A program made the position numbers and the translations under genes. 64,000 nt of DNA from positions 45,104,323 through 45,168,322 of the forward strand of contig NC_053398.1 of NCBI RefSeq assembly GCF_905171765.1, written 5' to 3'. Below, one piece after another: positions 46,414-58,057 of the stretch; position 1 is the first letter of the stretch, and every line of letters starts with the position of its first letter. Origin of the DNA: Bufo bufo. Its lineage: Eukaryota > Chordata > Amphibia > Anura > Bufonidae. Below the pieces are notes generated by a model. It did not search any database, was not told the DNA's origin, and saw only the letters and a program-made list of their open reading frames with translations.

Positions 46414-47290
46414 GTTGCTTTTTTTCTTAGGTGCGGAAATTGACCTGATTTGCGGAATTTAATAATTAAAAATGTTCTGTAGTTTTGTTTCTTCGTTTGG
46501 TTCTTAAAAATTCGATTCTGCTGCTTTGTTGAATTTTACAAAAAAAAAATTAATTACTTCACATCATGAAGCTCATTTTTTTGTAAGCAGCAAGTCCAAT
46601 GACCGGGAACGCGATTGCGCCACCCTCCATTATTGAACCCATCAGATGCCGTGTTCATTACTGATCGCTGCATCTGATATTATAATATTAAAGCATTTTA
46701 ATTTGTTGTTTATAAAAATAAAAATTTATTGTACGTACTTCGCCCATTTGATTGCGAAGTGACCGCCGCAGCCATCTTGCTTGAAGATCCAGCGCAAAAT
46801 CTTGCACGGCACATGAAGACATCATCGCGTTGCTCTGGCTGCAGCTTTCTCCTCTTTCTCCATGGGCAAAACATCTGAATCTAAAATCTGAATTAAAATC
46901 AATTTTCGAATGCAACAAACAGGAAACACACCGAGGCGGGTGAATACTTTTGTATATACAGTATGTCGGCCGAACCCATCAATTTCGACATGACCGGCTG
47001 ATCACCTTATGTGTATGGGGGCCACTGACTATCCTCGTATCTGGTTTTCAACTGCCCAATCCTTCTGTCCTCGGAGAGATAGGCCGCCCCCGGAAATAGA
47101 GTCTAGCAGCGACTTTTTCCTATTCTCCGTGTATGGGGGGGGGGTTCTTGAGAGAGAGCTTTCTTCTGAAGGAGCGTTCAGATGAGTGTTATCTCGTGTA
47201 TGGCCACCCTTAGTCAGCAGCTTCTGCACTGTGTAAGACACACGACCATTGATTTCTGTGGACACCAAATTAGACTTTATTTTTCATTAA
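46414..47290. other. No gene seen; weak repeat traces
   Basis: AT-rich to 46740, then mixed sequence including GTGTATGGGGGGGGGGTT. The end ATACTTTTGTATATACAGTA near 46945 recalls Tc1 terminal sequence, but no transposase is attached. Confidence 0.35.
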
Positions 47291-47830
47291 GTGTTAATAG
47301 TCATCGGGGGACCTGGTGAATGGAAAGGGTTCCAAAATGATTCTGACATTTTAGTGACATTTCTTGAGATTTTAGTGATTTTCAGCAAATCTGCCCACTC
47401 CCATCGCCCATGAAGACTCATGTTAAGGAAATAGCTAATTAAGAGCTTGTACCATCGTACCGTGCCAGAGTGCCAAGTCTCAAGATGTGATTGATTTTCT
47501 TTATTCCTCCTCCAAAATCTACCTATAATTTAGGAACATCGACTGCAATTTTTGTGGCTGTCATTTTTGTGACTTCTTTTGCCATACATGAAAGAGATAC
47601 AGAAGTTCTTCACGTCTAGCCTTGAACCAGCACAATATCCAGAAACGAAATCTCCGCAGACATCACAACATTGTCATTTTCAAGCATACAAATTGCCATA
47701 CACTGTAATCTTTGGGGAAATGTTCCTACCTTGTACATTTGGTTTTATCATATGTATGACAAGATATCACCTCAAACTGGGACGTAGCTATAGGCAGAGC
47801 AGGGGTAGTAGTCACAATGAGCCCTGGGGC
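47291..47830. other. Single-copy-like DNA, candidate conserved non-coding sequence
   Basis: No repeat termini, no convincing frame. GCTAATTAAGAGC near 47430 is a homeodomain-like palindrome. Confidence 0.35.
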
Positions 47831-47841
47831 CTCAGCAGCCC

Positions 47842-48115
47842 TTAGGCTATCTGCACATAGGAGCGGGTGAACGCACTGAAGAGCCATGCAAATTTCGGTG
47901 CAGATCTCTGTGTGTTTCTGCACCCAAACCAAATTGCAGCTTTTGGGGCAGATTTGATGCTTTTTTGCCACAGATCTCACCCTTCATTTAAAAGAGGAGA
48001 AATCTGCGACTAAAACTGAAAACATATTTGACATGCCACAGATTAGGAAACCTGCACGGCAGGTCAATTTCCATGCTGAAAAAAATCTGCAACGTGTACA
48101 TGAGATTTGTTTAAG
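47842..48115. mobile_element. Diverged MITE (CTTAGGCTATCTGCACATAG end)
   Basis: The left end is clear; the right end, CAACGTGTACATGAGATTTG, is a rough inverse. AAATCTGC blocks occur in both halves. Confidence 0.45.
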
Positions 48116-48118
48116 GGG

Positions 48119-48632
48119 TTAAAGAGGTTGTCCCACGAAAAATATTCTACAGTTTTCAAACCAGCACCTGGATCTGAATACTTTCATAATTGCATGTAAT
48201 TAAATATTCAGTATAGCCACTGAGTTATTCAATAAAATCTATCTGTATAGCGCCACCTGCTGTTTGTTCTATTTCTTATTTCTTTATCCTGCTCACTGAG
48301 AAGGCCGCACATGCTCAGTTTCATCCTTCAACTGCCTCCTGAGCTGTGATAGGGAGAGCTGAGACACGCCCCCTGAGCTGTGATAGGGAGAGCTGAGACA
48401 CGCCTCCTGAGCTGTGATAGGGAGAGCTGAGACACGCCTCCTGAGCTGCAGCAGAGAAGACACTCCCCCCGAGCTGCCAGCCTGATATAAATCTAGCAGA
48501 GCAATGAATGAGGAGATCTCTGGATCCATGTGAGGTACAGGGCTGGTTCTAGCTTTGTTAGAAAGAGATTGTCATGTACTATATGATGTCTGATTTTCAT
48601 TTTTTACATTAGTCATGGGATAACCCCGTTAA
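48119..48632 (+). mobile_element. TTAA-flanked element with three internal ~35-bp tandem units
   Basis: TTAA at 48119-48122 and 48629-48632. GAGCTGTGATAGGGAGAGCT followed by GAGACACGCC occurs three times (about 48350-48440). The last 170 bases, with CAGCCTGATATAAATCTAGC, are shared with the copies at 44950-45359 and 56290-56597. Confidence 0.8.
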
Positions 48633-48978
48633 TCTCATTCACTTTGCTGGTACTGTATGACTGGAGAATGTGTGCAGAAAAAAATGTGTGTTATCCGCAA
48701 TGCGTGCAGATGACCTAATGGTCCCAGATACAAATACACTGAATATTAATGGCACATGGTGTGGGGCAGTTACAGATTTTGCATGGGTGCTTCATTACAC
48801 CCATAATCTCTGTCTGAAGACAGTCTTGCGTTTTTATTGACACTAATGAAGCCTCCTAATTGTCCCAACTAGTAGGGCCCATTACAGACTGTCCCAATAA
48901 AAGGGCCTCATGGTGCCTGCACAGTGGAGAAATTCAGTACTCAGACCTGGGCGTATCTGCAAATTGTTATCTTGTGTT
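48633..48978. other. No recognisable gene or repeat
   Basis: Mixed sequence; nothing specific is seen. Confidence 0.3.
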
Positions 48979-49300
48979 TAGGCCTCTTTCACACGGCCGT
49001 TGTGGTTCCGTTCCGTGCAGTGGGGATCGCAATTTGCGATTCAACTTGAATGGGTCCGTGATCAGTCCGTTCCGTTTTGCGGAATGGAAGCACGGATCGG
49101 GACCCCACGGAAGCACTCTGTAGTGCTTCCGTGGGGTTCCGTTCCGCACCGCATCTCCGGATTTGTGGACCCATTCAAGTGAATGGGTCCGCATCCGTGA
49201 TGCGAAATGCACACGGCCTGTGACCTGTGTATTGCGGAACTGCCGTATGCAGCCTGCAATACGGCCACGGGAGCACAGCGGCCGTGTGAAGGAGGCCTTA
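48979..49300. mobile_element. MITE, family G (copy 2)
   Basis: Ends TAGGCCTCTTTCACACGGCC and GGCCGTGTGAAGGAGGCCTTA. CCGTTCCGT and its inverse, and CACTTGAATGGGTCCG-type pairs, lie inside. Confidence 0.8.
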
Positions 49301-50175
49301 GGCTGTGTATTCCAGCAGAGGAGGTAATGGTTGGCAGGAACAGAGTTAACTACCTTCTTCCTCCTCCATAGAGATAAATGTCAGCCAGAGCAGGGGGTAC
49401 ACAAGTATGGCAGACAAAGTGCCATAAAACACACATTTTCCATAGCCCAATATTTGGAGCAGATTCTGCGGAGATCAGCACTGAATCCTAGAAACCTGGA
49501 ATGGGGTTGGAGAGTCAGGAATCCCATGAAAGAGTCTCAAAAGGGGGCTAGGAGGAACGGAGAGATTGGATTCTGTAAAGGCAACCATCTTATGTTGGCA
49601 CCCAGTAACCAATTTCTAAACTGCATCAGAAAAATTAAATATGGATCTCTGGCAGTTTTAATATATGAGGTCCTCTATGGTGTCTAGCAGGGGTGCTGGT
49701 AGACTGAGGATACCTGGCAGGCTCAAAACAAAGATGCAGACACAATTAAAAGTAAAGGATGCAGGTGTCGGATGCTGGCATGCCACTGAACCAATAGCAG
49801 ATGCCAGTTAATATGTACATGTAATAAATTGTTTTTCTATAAATGACTTTTATAGCACACATTCATATGAGGGTAAAGATGGAATCTGTTTTGCAGCTGT
49901 TCCTATGCAGCAATGCAATGTGACTAATGGAGCATCTGCGCCCTCTTGTGGACATATGTATAAAGGGCAGCCTCCTTCCAGAGAACAGCTGTGTCTGAAC
50001 TGAAGATTAATAGCTATGGAAACTTAATGTCTAGCATCCCCCTAATGCTATGTAAAGAAATACGGACACAATATCAAGTGTTTGCAGAGATAACAGGATG
50101 GCGAGTTGAAAAGTATGATTTTTTTTTTTTTTTTTCCATTTCGATTTTATAATAGTTTTAACAGTTTATCAGAGT
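49301..50175. other. Mostly single-copy-like DNA, no gene supported
   Basis: A plus-strand frame of 118 codons (49331-49687) has no recognisable motif or flanking signals. TGCGCCCTCTTGTGGACAT near 49937 is a phrase often seen near old interspersed repeats. The stretch ends in a T run near 50120. Confidence 0.35.
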
Positions 50176-50491
50176 AAGGCTACATGCACACGACCGTTGT
50201 GTGTTTTGCAATCCGCAAAACACGGATGGCGTCCATATGCGTTCCATAATTTGCGGAACGGCACGGACAGCCTTTAATACAACTGCCTATTCTTGTCCGC
50301 AAAGCGCGGACAAAAATAGGGCAGGTTATATTTTTTTTTGCGGACCACGGAACGGAGCAACGGATGCGGACAGCACACGGAGTGCTGTCCGCATCTTTTG
50401 CGGCCCCATTGAAGTGAATGGGTCCGCACCCGAGCCGCAAAAACTGCGGCTCGGATGCGGGCCAGAACAACGGCCGTGTGCATAATGCCTA
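50176..50491. mobile_element. MITE, family B
   Basis: Ends AAGGCTACATGCACACGACC and GGCCGTGTGCATAATGCCT. Very similar to the copy at 24068-24385 over its length. Confidence 0.75.
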
Positions 50492-50561
50492 AAGGACAAT
50501 ATGAGAACGCGTTAAATGACATTGTAGATTTGTAGTGACACTTTGTTACTTTATGTCATAT

Positions 50562-50888
50562 TTAAAGGGAACCTGTCACCTGGATTTTGTGTATAGAGCT
50601 GAGGACATGGTTTGCTAGATGGCCGCTAGCACATCCGCAATACCCAGTCCCCATAGCTCTGTGCGATTTGATACATATGCAAATTAACCTGAGATGAGTC
50701 CTGTCCCTGACTCATCTCACATACAGGACTCATCTCAGGTTAATTTGCATATGTATCAAATAGTTTTTTTTTACACAATAAAAGCACACAGAGCTATGGG
50801 GATTGGATATTGCGGATGTGCTAGCGGCCATCTAGCAACTCGTGTCCTCAGCTCTATACACAAAATACCGGTGACAGGTTCCCTTTAA
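50562..50888. mobile_element. TTAA-flanked fold-back (327 bp)
   Basis: TTAA at 50562-50565 and 50885-50888; ends AGGGAACCTGTCACCTGG and CCGGTGACAGGTTCCCT. The arms pair around TGAGTCCTGTCCCTGACTCA. Confidence 0.9.
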
Positions 50889-51034
50889 TGTTCTCTGTAG
50901 TCAGCAGATTTGTTGCACAAATTGCAAGGTGCTCCAGGGGTTGTGTCCTGCACAGTGTGACACTGGTAGCACTGACTGGATTACAAATTGTAATAGGAAT
51001 AATAGAAAAAAGGCACAACAGAGGGTTATAAGAA

Positions 51035-52170
51035 TTCAACGCATTCAGAAAACCTTCAGACCCTTTCACTGTTCTCCAGTTTTCTTATGTTGCGGCCTTG
51101 TATTAAAAAAAAAAATTCAAGTTTGTCCCCATCGATCTGCACTCATTATCCATAATGAAAAAGTGAAAACGCAACGTTCAAATCTTTGCCAATTTATTGA
51201 AAAGAAAAAACTAAAACTTGCCCAGACAGAAGTATTCAGACCCTTTACTCCGGACTTAGTTGAAGCTCTTTGGCAGTGATTACAGTCTCCGCTCTTGGGT
51301 ATGATGCCACAAGGTTTGTAACCCTGGATTTGGGGATTTTCTGACGTTCTTCTCTGCAGATCCTCTCGAACTCTGTCAGTTGGATGGGGACCGTCGGTGA
51401 GCAGCCATTTTCAGGCCTCTCCAAAGATGTTCAATTGGCTTCAAGTCGGGGCTCTGGTTGGGCCACTCAAGGACATTCATAGAGTTCTCCCTAAGCCTCT
51501 CCTGTGTTGTCTTGGCTGTGTGCTTAAAGAGGACCTTTCACGGATCCTGACATTGTGAACTAAGTATACAGACATGGAGAGCGGCGCCCTCACTGCACTT
51601 ACTATTATCCCTGGGCGCCGCTCCGTTCTCCCGCTATGCCCTCCGGTATCTTCGGTCACTAAGTTATGGTAGGCGGAGTCTGCCCTTGTTCTGCTGTAGC
51701 GCTGGCTGTGAGCTCTGCGCTGCGATTGGCCAGCGCTACAGCAGAACAAGGGCAGACTCCACCTACCATAACTTAGTCTCCGCCTACCATAACTTAGTGA
51801 CCGAAGATACCGGAGGGCATAGCAGGAGAACGGAGCGGCGCCCAGGGATAATAGTAAGTGCAGTGAGATTCCTGGCGCCGTTCTCCATGTCTGTATACTT
51901 AGTTCACAATGTCAGGATCAGTGAAAGGTCCTCTTTAAGGTCATTGTCTTGTTGTAAGATAAACTTTTGGGCCCGAACTGAGGTCTGAGCACTCTGGATC
52001 AGGTTTTCATCAAGAATATCTACCTACTTTTCTTCATTCAGCTTTCTGACCACTCTCCCTGTCCTAGCTGCTGAAAACCAGCTCCACAGCATGATGCTGC
52101 CACCACCATGCTTCACTGTAGGGATGGTATTGGGTAGGGGATGAGCAGTGCCTGGTTTCTGCATCCGATC
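51035..52170 (-). pseudogene. Tc1-like transposon relic, minus strand, split by a fold-back
   Basis: Minus-strand translation contains TIPTVKHG (near 52115) and ECP-WPNQSPDLKPIEHLWRGL (near 51470-51420), the expected order for a Tc1-like transposase. The frame is lost soon after IEHLWRGLKMAA. Terminal-type sequence AGAAGTATTCAGACCCTTTAC lies near 51225. The element is interrupted at 51524-51938, and its 5' part is replaced by a MITE after about 52170. Confidence 0.8.
51524..51938. mobile_element. TTAA-flanked fold-back (415 bp), sister of the unit at 15600
   Basis: TTAA at 51524-51527 and 51935-51938. Ends AGAGGACCTTTCACGGATCC and GATCAGTGAAAGGTCCTCT. GCGGCGCC and ATACCGGAG blocks are shared with 15600-16069. 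It interrupts the Tc1-like relic, whose sequence resumes at GGTCATTGTCTTG. Confidence 0.88.
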
Positions 52171-52187
52171 TGAAATATTTTTTTTTA

Positions 52188-52434
52188 CGGCTCGGATGCA
52201 GACCCATTTACTTCAAAGGGGCCGCAAAAGATGCGGACAGCACTCCGTGTACCGTCCGCAAAAATATAGAACATGTCCTATTCTTGTCTGCATTAGGGAC
52301 AAGGATATGACTGTTCTGTCATGGGCTGGAAGTTCTGTTCTGCAAAATACGGAATGCACATGTCCGGTATCAGGGTTTTGTGGATCCACAATTTGCGGAC
52401 TGCAAAACAGGCAATGGTCGTGTGCATGAGCCCT
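52188..52434. mobile_element. MITE, family B, truncated
   Basis: The right end GTCGTGTGCATGAGCCCTAA is intact. The left end is missing, and the copy abuts the Tc1-like relic. Confidence 0.6.
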
Positions 52435-52985
52435 AAGCCATTAATATGAAAGTCCCAGAAAACCCTTTTTAAGCTATAAATTTGCTGTTGTTCTGTGAAA
52501 CGCTCTGCATTTGCTTTTGACAGAAACGTATCTGGTTCCTTTAAATCCAAGTTCTCTAAAATCCAGATCTACAGCAGTCTGCAATGTAAAAGATGAACAA
52601 TACCAGGGTGATGTAATAGTAAAACAACGTAGCTGCCAGGCAATGCCACGTCTGCAGAAAGGAGCGCTAATTAGCTATCATAATGAGTGATTAAAACACT
52701 GACTTCTACGCCATGAGTCACAGATAATACAGATGCCATAACTCCGGCATGTCTTCTCAGTAATGCTCTGTGCAGCCTGTGCTCACACGTCGTGGACAGC
52801 ACACAAGACACTGTGCTACAGATGATCACAAGGCAGGAGTACTCTCCAGATATTGGGTGTGAACATGCACCAAATACACTTACTGACAGCCAAACCTAGC
52901 ATATACATGCTGTCGATTTTTCACAGCCAAATTGAGAATTGTATGAGTTTACAGTAATAGCAAATTGAATGAAATTTAAAAAATA
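52435..52985. other. Single-copy-like DNA, no gene seen
   Basis: GCGCTAATTAGCTATCATAATG near 52665 and CATGAGTCACAGATAATACAG near 52713 are transcription-factor-like motifs in otherwise unrecognised sequence. Confidence 0.35.
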
Positions 52986-53371
52986 AAAATAATACAGAAT
53001 CCGCACATTACTTTACATGCAGTGCAGATTCTAAATGTCGGTCAATTTATGCTGCAAATCCACGTCAAGAGCCTAATGTAATTTATGTAGATTTTATCCA
53101 ATTTTTCTGCACCAAAATACGTCCCGTGTGGCCATGCCCAGACAGCGCCCCTCTTGGCTATGGCCTGTATCTGGTATTGCAGATTAGCCCCATTCACATA
53201 AATATCACTGAAATATAGTGTCCTATGGAAAACTATATGGCAGCACACAGAGGACTAGAGAACTACGGAGCTGCCACCATATGTCATAGAGGTGACTCTC
53301 GGACACACGCACACTAGGGTGATCTGCTTCTAGTGCTTCCCATTCACTGCTGCAGTCCTGGGCTCTGTCTG
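52986..53371. repeat. Diverged MITE-like sequence
   Basis: GCAGTGCAGATT and GCAAATCCACG blocks resemble 47842-48115 and 54470-54660. Ends are not defined. Confidence 0.3.
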
Positions 53372-53993
53372 TGTAGGTACTGTTTGTTCTGAGATCCACT
53401 CCACAGTGTGCTCCCAGCCCTGGCAACAGCATGCTTGCTGCTTGTTCCCTGCAGCACTTCCTTAAGGGCCGGCACATGTCACTTCCTGTGCTTTATGGGT
53501 TAGGTCGTATGACCTCGCTGACCAATCCTAGCCCTCCTGCACATATATAAGTGACTTAGCCCCCTTCCCAGATGCCTCAGTGTCAAGGTCCTTGTGTCCT
53601 GCTAAGGTTCCTGATAGCTGCTTGTGTGCCTGACTTGTACTTCTGGGCTACCTGTTTGATCCCTGCTTGCCTTAACTCTCTTGTTGCTGATCCGGATTGC
53701 CTGACCTGTGCCGTCTGCCTCACCCTTCGGTCCTGCACTGTTACTCCTGGTTATGACTCTGCCTGCTGACAATGCCTGTACCTCTGGTACCTTGCTCAGG
53801 TATTTCCTGGTCCGCCCGGACCAGCTGCCTCGTGTGCCTATCTGCCTCAAGAGGTAGCAACCTGGTGTTCCCCTCGGGTAAGTCTATCCCTACCATCAGG
53901 GGTACTGTGGAGATCGAGGGGTTCACTTAGACAACTCCCTTACAGGAGGTAGGACATGTGTCACAGTGGGTTCACACCCGCTGGTTCGTGACA
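53372..53993 (+). repeat. Probable solo LTR of a retrotransposon (622 bp)
   Basis: It begins TGTAGG and ends GTGACA (TG...CA), and GTCTG flanks both sides (53367-53371 and 53994-53998). A TATATAA box is at 53544-53550. The last 35 bases, from GTGTCACAGTGGGTTCAC, are a phrase I associate with Ty3/gypsy-type LTRs in frogs. No primer-binding site follows and no internal coding region is present, so it is a solo or truncated LTR. Confidence 0.6.
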
Positions 53994-54239
53994 GTCTGTG
54001 TGCCGAGCTCACTGCATCACATCACTATACAGCGCAAGTCTATGGGACATACTTACATGATGCTGTGGCGAGTACAGCACAGTAGACCTGCATTTGGGCT
54101 ATAAATACGGCTGTCACACGGACCGCACTCCATGAACTGCACATGCTTAACTGACCTTAAACAGATATTTTCCTCATTAAAATCTAAGCAAGGAGTGCAG
54201 TGCTGCAAGGCAACATGCTGACCACTGTACTGCCCCTAC

Positions 54240-54470
54240 ATTTACAATCCTAAATGGATTAGACTGCCTCAGGATGTGGTCACAGCAGGAACAGTGGACA
54301 GTTTGAAAAGGGGTTTAGATTAATTCTTAAAAGTAAATGACGTTAATGCTTATGAAAATGTGTCGAAATCTGAGTCTCACTTCCTTCTGGGATTTGCATC
54401 CCCACCTATCCCTTGGTGGAACTTGATGGACTTAGGTCTCTTTTTCAACCGTATTCAACAACGTAACGTT
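54240..54470 (+). mobile_element. CR1-like LINE 3' end fragment
   Basis: GGTGGAACTTGATGGACTTAG followed by TCTTTTTCAACC near 54415-54450 is the typical 3' end of vertebrate CR1-type LINEs as I remember it. The preceding AGACTGCCTCAGGATGTGGT fits the same family. Only the last 200 bases or so are present. Confidence 0.65.
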
Positions 54471-54816
54471 AATGAGATTTTCCAAATCTGACCTGTGATG
54501 TGGATTTTGAAATCTGCAGAATGTCCATTGTTTGTGCAGATTTGTAAAAGGTGAGATATAGGGCAAATCCGCAAGTAACACGTGCAGATTTGTTGAGGAA
54601 ACGGCAAGATCTGTATGAAAATTCACGTGGAAAAACTACACTGCAGTGTGAATAATAGGCTTAATTCACATGAGCGACACAGATTGCATCAGGAACTGCT
54701 CAGGGAAAAACGGATGGCTTCGTATGCAAGTTCAATTTCTCTGCGATTGTGCTCAGTGTTTCAGTTTTTTCTGTGCAGATGCAATCAGTTGTTTTTCATG
54801 CGTGTGAAGAAAAAAA
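54471..54816. repeat. MITE remnants with GTGCAGATTTG blocks
   Basis: AATCTGCAG and CTGCAG-ATTTG blocks face each other; AGGCTTAATTCACATGAGCG near 54658 is a new MITE left end lacking its right partner. Confidence 0.35.
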
Positions 54817-54843
54817 TGAAAGGGGTTGTCCCATGAAAAATAT

Positions 54844-55603
54844 TTAAAGGGTTTCTATCACTTCGTATGCCATAATTAGCTCTCAGACACTAGCGATCCG
54901 CTAGTGTCTGCTCTGGCCAACCATCCTAATATAAGAGCTTTTTGGGCAGCCGTTTTGCTAAAAAAAGAACTTTTATAAATATGCTAATGAGCCTCTAGGT
55001 GCTATGTGGGCGTCATTAGCACCTAGAGGCTCCGTCTACCTTCATACACAGCCACCGTCCAGCGCGTCCCTCCAGCCCGCCCATCTCCTGATGAATGCGA
55101 TCCTCCATGTGACGCAACGGACGAATTCTCGCGCATGCGCCGTGTGCGGCTGTATTCGGCGCATGCGCAGAGAATGTCTGACCGCTTCCCTGCTCAGACA
55201 TCTCCACTGCGCCTGTTCTTTGGAGCACTATGACGTCATTGGCGCAGTGGAGATGTCTGAGCAGGGAAGCGGTCAGCCATTCTCTGCGCATGCGCCGAAT
55301 ACAGCCGCGCATGCGCGAGAATTCGTCCGTTGCGTCACACGGAGGATCGCATTCATCAGGAGATGGGCGGGCTGGAGGGACGCGCTGGGCGGTGGCAGTG
55401 TATGAAGGTAGACGGAGCCTCTAGGTGCTAATGACGCCCACATAGCACCTAGAGGCTCATTAGCATATTTATAAAAGTTCTTTTTTTAGCAAAACGGCTG
55501 CCCAAAAAGCTCTTATATTAGGATGGTTGGCCAGAGCAGACACTAGCGGATCGCTAGTGTCTGAGAGCTAATTATGGCATACGAAGTGATAGAAACCCTT
55601 TAA
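54844..55603. mobile_element. TTAA-flanked fold-back (760 bp), complete
   Basis: TTAA at 54844-54847 and 55600-55603. The arms are near-identical inverted copies of about 350 bases, with GAGCCTCTAGGTGCTA and CGCATGCGCCGAATACAGCC. The loop is around TTCTTTGGAGCACTATGACG. The truncated relative is at 29385-29938. Confidence 0.92.
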
Positions 55604-55701
55604 CAGTTTTCTAACCAGCACCTGGATCTGAATACTTCTGTAATTGCATGTAACTAAAAATTTAGTATAGCCGCTGAGTTATTCAATAAAATGTGCCTGT
55701 A

Positions 55702-56225
55702 TTAGGCTACTTTCACACCTGCGTTTAGGTCGGATCCGTCTGGTATGTGCCCAGACGGATCCGCACCTATAATGCAAACGTTTAGATCCGTTCAGAACGG
55801 ATCCGTTTGCATTACCATGAACAAAAAAAAAAATAAAAAAAAATTTTTTTATTTTTTTTTGTTCATGATAATGCAAACTGATCCATTTTGACTTTACATT
55901 GAAAGTCAATGGGAGACGGATCCGTTTGAAAATTGAGCCATACTGTGTCAACTTCAAACGTATCCGTCCCCATTGACTTACATTGTAAGTCTGGACGGAT
56001 CCGTTTGCCTCCGCACGGCCAGGCGGACACCCGAACGCTGCAAGCTGCGTTCAGGTGTCCGCCTGCTGAGCGAAGGCTGAACGCTGCCAGACTGATGCAT
56101 TCTGAGCGGATCCGCATCCATTCAGAATGCATTAGGGCTGGACGGATCCGTTCGGGGCCGCTTGTGAGCCCCTTCAAACGGAACTCACAAGCGGAGCCCC
56201 GAACGCTAGTGTGAAAGTAGCCTAA
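55702..56225. mobile_element. MITE, family C (copy 3)
   Basis: TTAGGCTACTTTCACACCTG to GTGTGAAAGTAGCCTAA. Multiple ACGGATCCG palindromes; an A/T-rich hairpin at 55815-55870. Confidence 0.85.
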
Positions 56226-56762
56226 CTCCTTCTGTTTTTCCTTATTTCTTTGTCCTGCTCACTGAGAAGGCCGCACATGCTGTTTCATCCTTCTACTGCC
56301 TCCTGAGCTGTGATAGGGAGAGCATGGACACGCCCCCTGATCTGTGATAGGGAGAGCATGGACACGCCCCCTGATCTGTGATAGGGAGAGCATGGACACG
56401 CCCCCTGAGCTGCAGCAGAAAAGACACTCCCCCCCAGGCTGCCAGCCTGATATAAATCTAGCAGAGCAATGAATGGGGAGATCTCTGTATCCATGTGAGG
56501 TACAGGGCTGGTTCTGGCTTTGTTAGAAAGAGACTGTCATGTACTAGATGATGTCTGTTTTTCATTTTTTACATCAGTCATGGGATCACCCCTTTAAGGA
56601 TACCAATCTACATTTCCTAGTGACCATCAGTGAAAAACACATTGCACCTGGATGCTTTCTGTTATGCAAACTCCATTCACTTCTATGGGGCCAGATTCAG
56701 TCCGGATGTTGTCTGTTCACAAAACGCATCGTATCCATACGGGAAAACTAGCTTGTGTTAAG

Positions 56763-57132
56763 GGCCCTTTACATTGGCCGAGAATCAGCCAGATAATGAG
56801 CATTCATAGGACCGATTGTTAGCGATTATCTGGTGGTGTAAAAGTGCCGGCGATTACCCGTTGAACGAGCGAAATGCTCATCGGGTATAGATTTGTGCAG
56901 ACACAAAATAAATAAATCAGGGTTTGCCAGCAGCAGATTGTGCTGTGTAGACAGCCTCTGCTGCCAGCATACAACTAGTCTGTATGGGGAAGAGCGATGG
57001 CATTAGTGAACACTGCTCCCCATACTGTGGAGGAGATCGCTGCATGTAAATGCAGCCGTCTCCTATGCTGACGAGCAGGCAATTGCTGGGACAACTGCCT
57101 GCTGTATCATCCCGACTAAAGGGACCTTTAGG
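56763..57132. mobile_element. MITE with GGGCCCTTTACAT end
   Basis: AAGGGCCCTTTACATTGGCC on the left and AAAGGGACCTTTAGGC on the right. GCCAGATAATGAGC and GCGATTATCTGG pair inside, as in the shorter element at 21841-21975. Confidence 0.55.
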
Positions 57133-57640
57133 CTACGTTCACACAGTCAGTGTTTGATCAGTGATTCCCATCAGCGATTTTGAGCCCAAACCAGAAGTGG
57201 ACTCTACACACAGATAAGGTAGGACGCCTGGTTCACACCTGAGTGTTCCTACGCGCTGTAAAACGCTCAACAGGCGAAAACCCATGTTTCCCTATGGGCA
57301 TGGTTCTCACCTGCGTTTTACAGCGCGTACAAACGTGCTGTAAAACGCCCTACGCCAAAAGAAGTACAGGAGCTTCTTTGGGGCGTATTGTGGCACATAG
57401 ACCCAAAGACTTCAACGGGAACACAGGAAGGCTCTTTCATTGGACACCTCAGTGTAGAGTGAGTGGTCAATCGCAAGAACGCTCTGTAATACGCCCCGAA
57501 AACGCGCTCAAATACGCTCAAGTGTGAACCAGGCCTATAGGAAAGGTTTGCTCCTGTTGTGCGTTTCTGACCCGCACCTTGTTTTGACTCACAATAACTG
57601 ATGAAAATCACTGAGCAAACACTGACTATGTGAAAGCAGT
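57130..57640. mobile_element. MITE split by a family A relative
   Basis: TAGGCTACGTTCACACAGTCAG and CACTGACTATGTGAAAGCAG are the outer ends, shared with the unit at 1971-2558. The insert at 57231-57537 has ends GCCTGGTTCACACCTGAG and CTCAAGTGTGAACCAGGC. Confidence 0.7.
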
Positions 57641-58057
57641 CTGTGTGAAGACAGTTCGGTTTGGTGCATGCAGCTAGAAGCCACCTCCTAGTAGTCGGTC
57701 ATAGATACATCACATACAGTCGTAGCGTACGGTCACTAGGACACATTTTATTAACACTAAAACAAATAATTACTTAAACAAGACATATCGGCTCCATGGG
57801 TAACATTTATACTACCGTGATGTAAAAGAGGTACATACAGTGCTCATGTGAATATCAGTATCTAACTATACATCACCCGCTGTATCACTGAATATATAGT
57901 ACACATATGAAAGCAACAAGTCACAGGGCACAGAGCAATCACTCTAAAAAACAAACACAATCGTGTTATCAACACTGAATAAAATAGTAAAATGTTCCCG
58001 CTGCCCTTCTTCAGGTCCGTGCTTTATAGGCAGACGAATGGAAATGGAAACTCAGCC
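57641..58057. other. Single-copy-like AT-rich DNA
   Basis: On the minus strand, AATAAA falls at about 57753, so this could be a 3' UTR of a minus-strand gene lying to the right. No coding exon supports that, and nothing else is seen. Confidence 0.25.

Larger units (their letters stand above)
54817..56597 (+). mobile_element. Kolobok-type element with two nested elements and three internal tandem units
   Basis: AAAGGGGTTGTCCCATGAAA starts the unit and CATGGGATCACCCCTTTAA ends it. Nested are a 760-bp fold-back (54844-55603) and a family C MITE (55702-56225). The part after 56226 has three copies of CTGTGATAGGGAGAGCATGG ACACGCCCC. Without inserts it matches 48119-48632. Confidence 0.8.

Noticed and set aside
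49331..49687. A 118-codon plus-strand frame
   Set aside because: No recognisable motif, no splice or promoter signals and no similar sequence elsewhere in the window; length is compatible with chance.
57641..58057. A possible 3' UTR of a minus-strand tetraspanin gene, by analogy with human POLR2L-CD151 order
   Set aside because: Only a minus-strand AATAAA supports it. No tetraspanin CCG or Cys-rich exon was found anywhere in the window.
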